Positions 62,354 through 64,000 of a DNA stretch of 64,000 bases are shown in pieces. Below the pieces are notes generated by a model. The model ran no database searches. It was not told where the DNA came from and saw only the letters and a list, made by a program, of their open reading frames with translations. The translations under genes and the position numbers were made by a program. Each line of letters starts with the position of its first letter. Position 1 is the first letter of the stretch. The stretch is from Verrucomicrobiota bacterium (GTDB lineage Bacteria; Verrucomicrobiota; Verrucomicrobiia; Verrucomicrobiales; Akkermansiaceae): positions 1 to 64,000 of the forward strand of contig JAPLUI010000270.1 of the NCBI GenBank assembly GCA_026397725.1, in the 5' to 3' direction.

Positions 62354-62773
62354 ATGAAATCTCCAATCTCGCCGCTCGCCGCTGCCATGATGCTGCCCAC
62401 CGCTTTGTTGCTGAGCCAGTGCGTGCCCACCGGTGGCCGCTCGCCACAGACCATTGCCATCCCCGCCTCCACCCGGTACGTGCAGGCGTCCTCCACTCCG
62501 TCGCTATTCCACACGCTCGGCACCTTGGCTACCGAGCGATCGTCCGCACCCAGTGGCCATGCGCCGCTGCCGACGAATGACCGGGCCAACGCGGCCCCGG
62601 ACGGGTCGCTTGCCACGCTCATGGCCCCTTTGGTCGTGACTGGCAAACTCCATTCCACACCCGCCGCCGACATGAGCTACTGGCCTTCCAGCGTCCTTGA
62701 TGCGGAACTGAAAAAAAGCTGGATTTCCTTCAAGCAGCCAGACCGCCCAAAACCCTTGTCCTTGGGTATCTGA
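62354..62773 (+). CDS. Small exported protein, possible lipoprotein
   Basis: 139 residues from ATG 62354. A hydrophobic start (LAAAMMLPTALLLSQCVPTGG) ends in a Cys that could be lipidated, though SQC is a poor lipobox. The mature part is Pro/Ser/Thr rich with no recognised domain and ends WISFKQPDRPKPLSLGI. Function unknown. The repeat immediately upstream may carry its promoter. Confidence 0.5.
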   Translation: MKSPISPLAAAMMLPTALLLSQCVPTGGRSPQTIAIPASTRYVQASSTPSLFHTLGTLATERSSAPSGHAPLPTNDRANAAPDGSLATLMAPLVVTGKLHSTPAADMSYWPSSVLDAELKKSWISFKQPDRPKPLSLGI

Positions 62774-63513
62774 TTTCCTCCCGGTGTTCCACCACCGGCA
62801 GGTCTTTCGGATCATCCCATTGCATCGCGCCAGCCACCACAGAGCCCCGCCAACACCCCCCCCCGCCCACCGCTCAAGCCCGGACCCGAAAATCGGCTGC
62901 GGAGAAGGCCTCCGACCGGTAGGGCCGGACCGCTGGTCCGCCGGATGGCGGGGCGCATGAGGGGAACTTGCGGCAGTGAAAGAAAAACGCGTTCTCATTC
63001 GCTCTTCAGCACCAGCACCCGGCACGCGCTTTGGGTGTGGAACGAGGAGTAACGTGGGCGCGATAAGGAGCCACCACATTCTTGTGGTGGTTGAGGAAGC
63101 GTGGCCGGTGAGTGCGTGCCCAAGGCTCTGCTCACGGGCGATCCTTCCACCCGACGACAGGAATGTCGTCGCTCCTTAACGGGCACACCCTCAGGGGCAG
63201 TCAGGGCCGGCCCAGCGGTCCAGCCCTACCGTGGGTAGGGCGTGACCGCCGGGCGCGCCCAGTTGTCCCCAGCGGGGTGAGCTGCGCAAGAAGAGAGCAA
63301 GGGGAGCGACGGCATTCTTCAGGTGGCTGGCGCGTCTCGGGCCAGGCCGTTCGCGGGGCGTCTCGCCCCGAGGATAAGACGTCCACGAACGTCCTTCTCT
63401 CTCTCCCGCCTGGAAGGAAAATTCTGGAAGACCTCTTCTTCGAGTTGGATCCCGATCTATATTTCCTTGATTCTTGGGGGGCATCGTAGTATTTCTCGCC
63501 TGAGCAATAAGAA
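62774..63513. other. Repeat-rich intergenic gap before the ATPase gene
   Basis: No gene seen in about 740 bases. Two perfect hairpins with a common flank: GGAGC then CCACCACA/TTCT/TGTGGTGG (63071-63090), and CGACGACA/GGAA/TGTCGTCG followed by CTCCTTA (63152-63171 plus flank). Further GC palindromes occur (GGGGCGTCTCGCCCC near 63355-63370). Open frames here merely translate repeats. Confidence 0.55.
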
Positions 63514-64000
63514 ATGCAACAATCAATTAGCCGTGAAGCTTTGTTGAATGCCATCCGGGTGCGCTTGGCGGAGTCGCCCGTGGTGGCGTTGCTGGGTGCG
63601 CGGCAGGTGGGAAAGACGACGCTGGCTGAACAAATGGCGGCGGCTTGGGTCGGCCAGACGGTGGTTTTTGATTTGGAGAAAACGGGGCCATTGGAGGCCT
63701 TGCGTGCCGCCCCGGAGAGGCTGCTGTCGGACCGTGAGGGGCTGGTGATCATTGATGAGGTGCAGCGGATGCCGGAGCTGTTCGAGGTGCTGCGTCCGAT
63801 CTGCGATTCCCGGCAGCGCAAGGCGGTCTTTCTCCTGCTCGGCAGCGCGTCATGGGAGCTGGTAAAGGGAGTTTCGGAAACCCTGGCGGGGCGGATTCAA
63901 TTCGTGGATGTGGCTGGCTTTTCACTGTCCGAAGTGGGCGGCGGGGAGTTGAGCCGACTGTGGTTGCGCGGCGGGTTTCCACGGGCCTTTCTGGCGGAGG
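63514..64000 (+). CDS. AAA-type ATPase with DUF4143-type architecture, N-terminal part (runs off the window)
   Basis: Open from ATG 63514 to the window end with no stop (162 codons seen). SISREALLNAIRVRLAESPV, then the Walker A loop GARQVGKTTL near 28-37, VVFDLEKTGPLEALR near 50, Walker B LVIIDEVQRMPELFEVLRP near 76-94, sensor-like LLLGSASWEL near 107-116, and WLRGGFPRAFLAE at the edge. This is the AAA_14/DUF4143 family of standalone ATPases often found with mobile or defence-related genes. Its exact role is unknown. A purine-rich AATAAGAA lies just before the start. Confidence 0.88.
   Translation, partial: MQQSISREALLNAIRVRLAESPVVALLGARQVGKTTLAEQMAAAWVGQTVVFDLEKTGPLEALRAAPERLLSDREGLVIIDEVQRMPELFEVLRPICDSRQRKAVFLLLGSASWELVKGVSETLAGRIQFVDVAGFSLSEVGGGELSRLWLRGGFPRAFLAE

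Noticed and set aside
1..64000. tRNA or rRNA genes
   Set aside because: No cloverleaf with GTTCRANYC-type T-arm and CCA-side pairing, and no rRNA-conserved stretch, was recognised by eye; a tRNAscan/Infernal run would be decisive.

Overview
The window is GC-rich DNA that fits a free-living member of the Verrucomicrobiota (phylum inferred, class not resolved). The signs are a PEP-CTERM tail, large exported proteins with autotransporter-associated beta-strand repeats and fibronectin-like modules, a hydrazine-synthase-alpha-like/heme/sulfatase-modifying-factor fusion, secreted glycosidases, many small toxin-antitoxin pairs and many dispersed palindromic repeats. I saw no rRNA, tRNA, CRISPR array or complete insertion sequence.

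Layout. 1-4.8 kb is an accessory edge: the end of an IS1182-like transposase, a broken PEP-CTERM gene, a VapBC-like pair, an orphan zinc ribbon, a subtilase that has lost most of its catalytic domain, and a two-repeat Myb/SANT-like protein. 5-16.8 kb is a minus-strand block of exported proteins: a multidomain heme/FGE protein, a Calx-beta exoprotein, a PQQ-type beta-propeller, an alpha-L-rhamnosidase stub and an alpha-galactosidase. 16.9-18.4 kb is a repeat-rich gap. 18.4-27.8 kb is one gene of about 3,100 codons that joins a GH20 hexosaminidase to an HExxH protease-like region and a long Ig/YDG tail. 28-31.3 kb holds housekeeping genes (cobalamin adenosyltransferase, frr, pyrH). 31.3-45.2 kb is a tandem array of four paralogous exoproteins. 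Each is preceded by a similar leader and the first three gaps also carry a shared dispersed repeat; one repeat copy is split by a 209-bp MITE-like element with a perfect 8-bp target duplication. 45.4-46.7 kb is thyA-folA. 46.9-49.3 kb is an M6-like metallopeptidase. 49.9-52.2 kb is an acyl-CoA dehydrogenase. 52.3-59.7 kb is a duplicated, partly decayed island of toxin-antitoxin genes and two FGE-fold (C-type-lectin-like) proteins with hypervariable-looking C-termini. 59.9-61.8 kb is an ETF:quinone-oxidoreductase-like flavoprotein with a ferredoxin tail, whose 5' end also exists as a fragment at 55.0 kb. The window ends inside an AAA/DUF4143 ATPase.

How the parts fit. The glycosidases, PQQ propeller and giant exoproteins suggest an envelope and secretome devoted to glycans. 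The acyl-CoA dehydrogenase and the ETF-QO-like protein could form an electron-transfer pair, although they are separated by the island. The strongest candidates for something new are: (a) the two FGE-fold paralogs, whose C-terminal segments have the codon pattern of diversity-generating-retroelement variable regions, with no reverse transcriptase in view; (b) a repeated structured leader plus a six-codon ATGA-coupled mini-ORF in front of the exoprotein array; and (c) a strong enrichment of the word GTTAG, which accounts for many of the rare CTA/TTA leucine codons.
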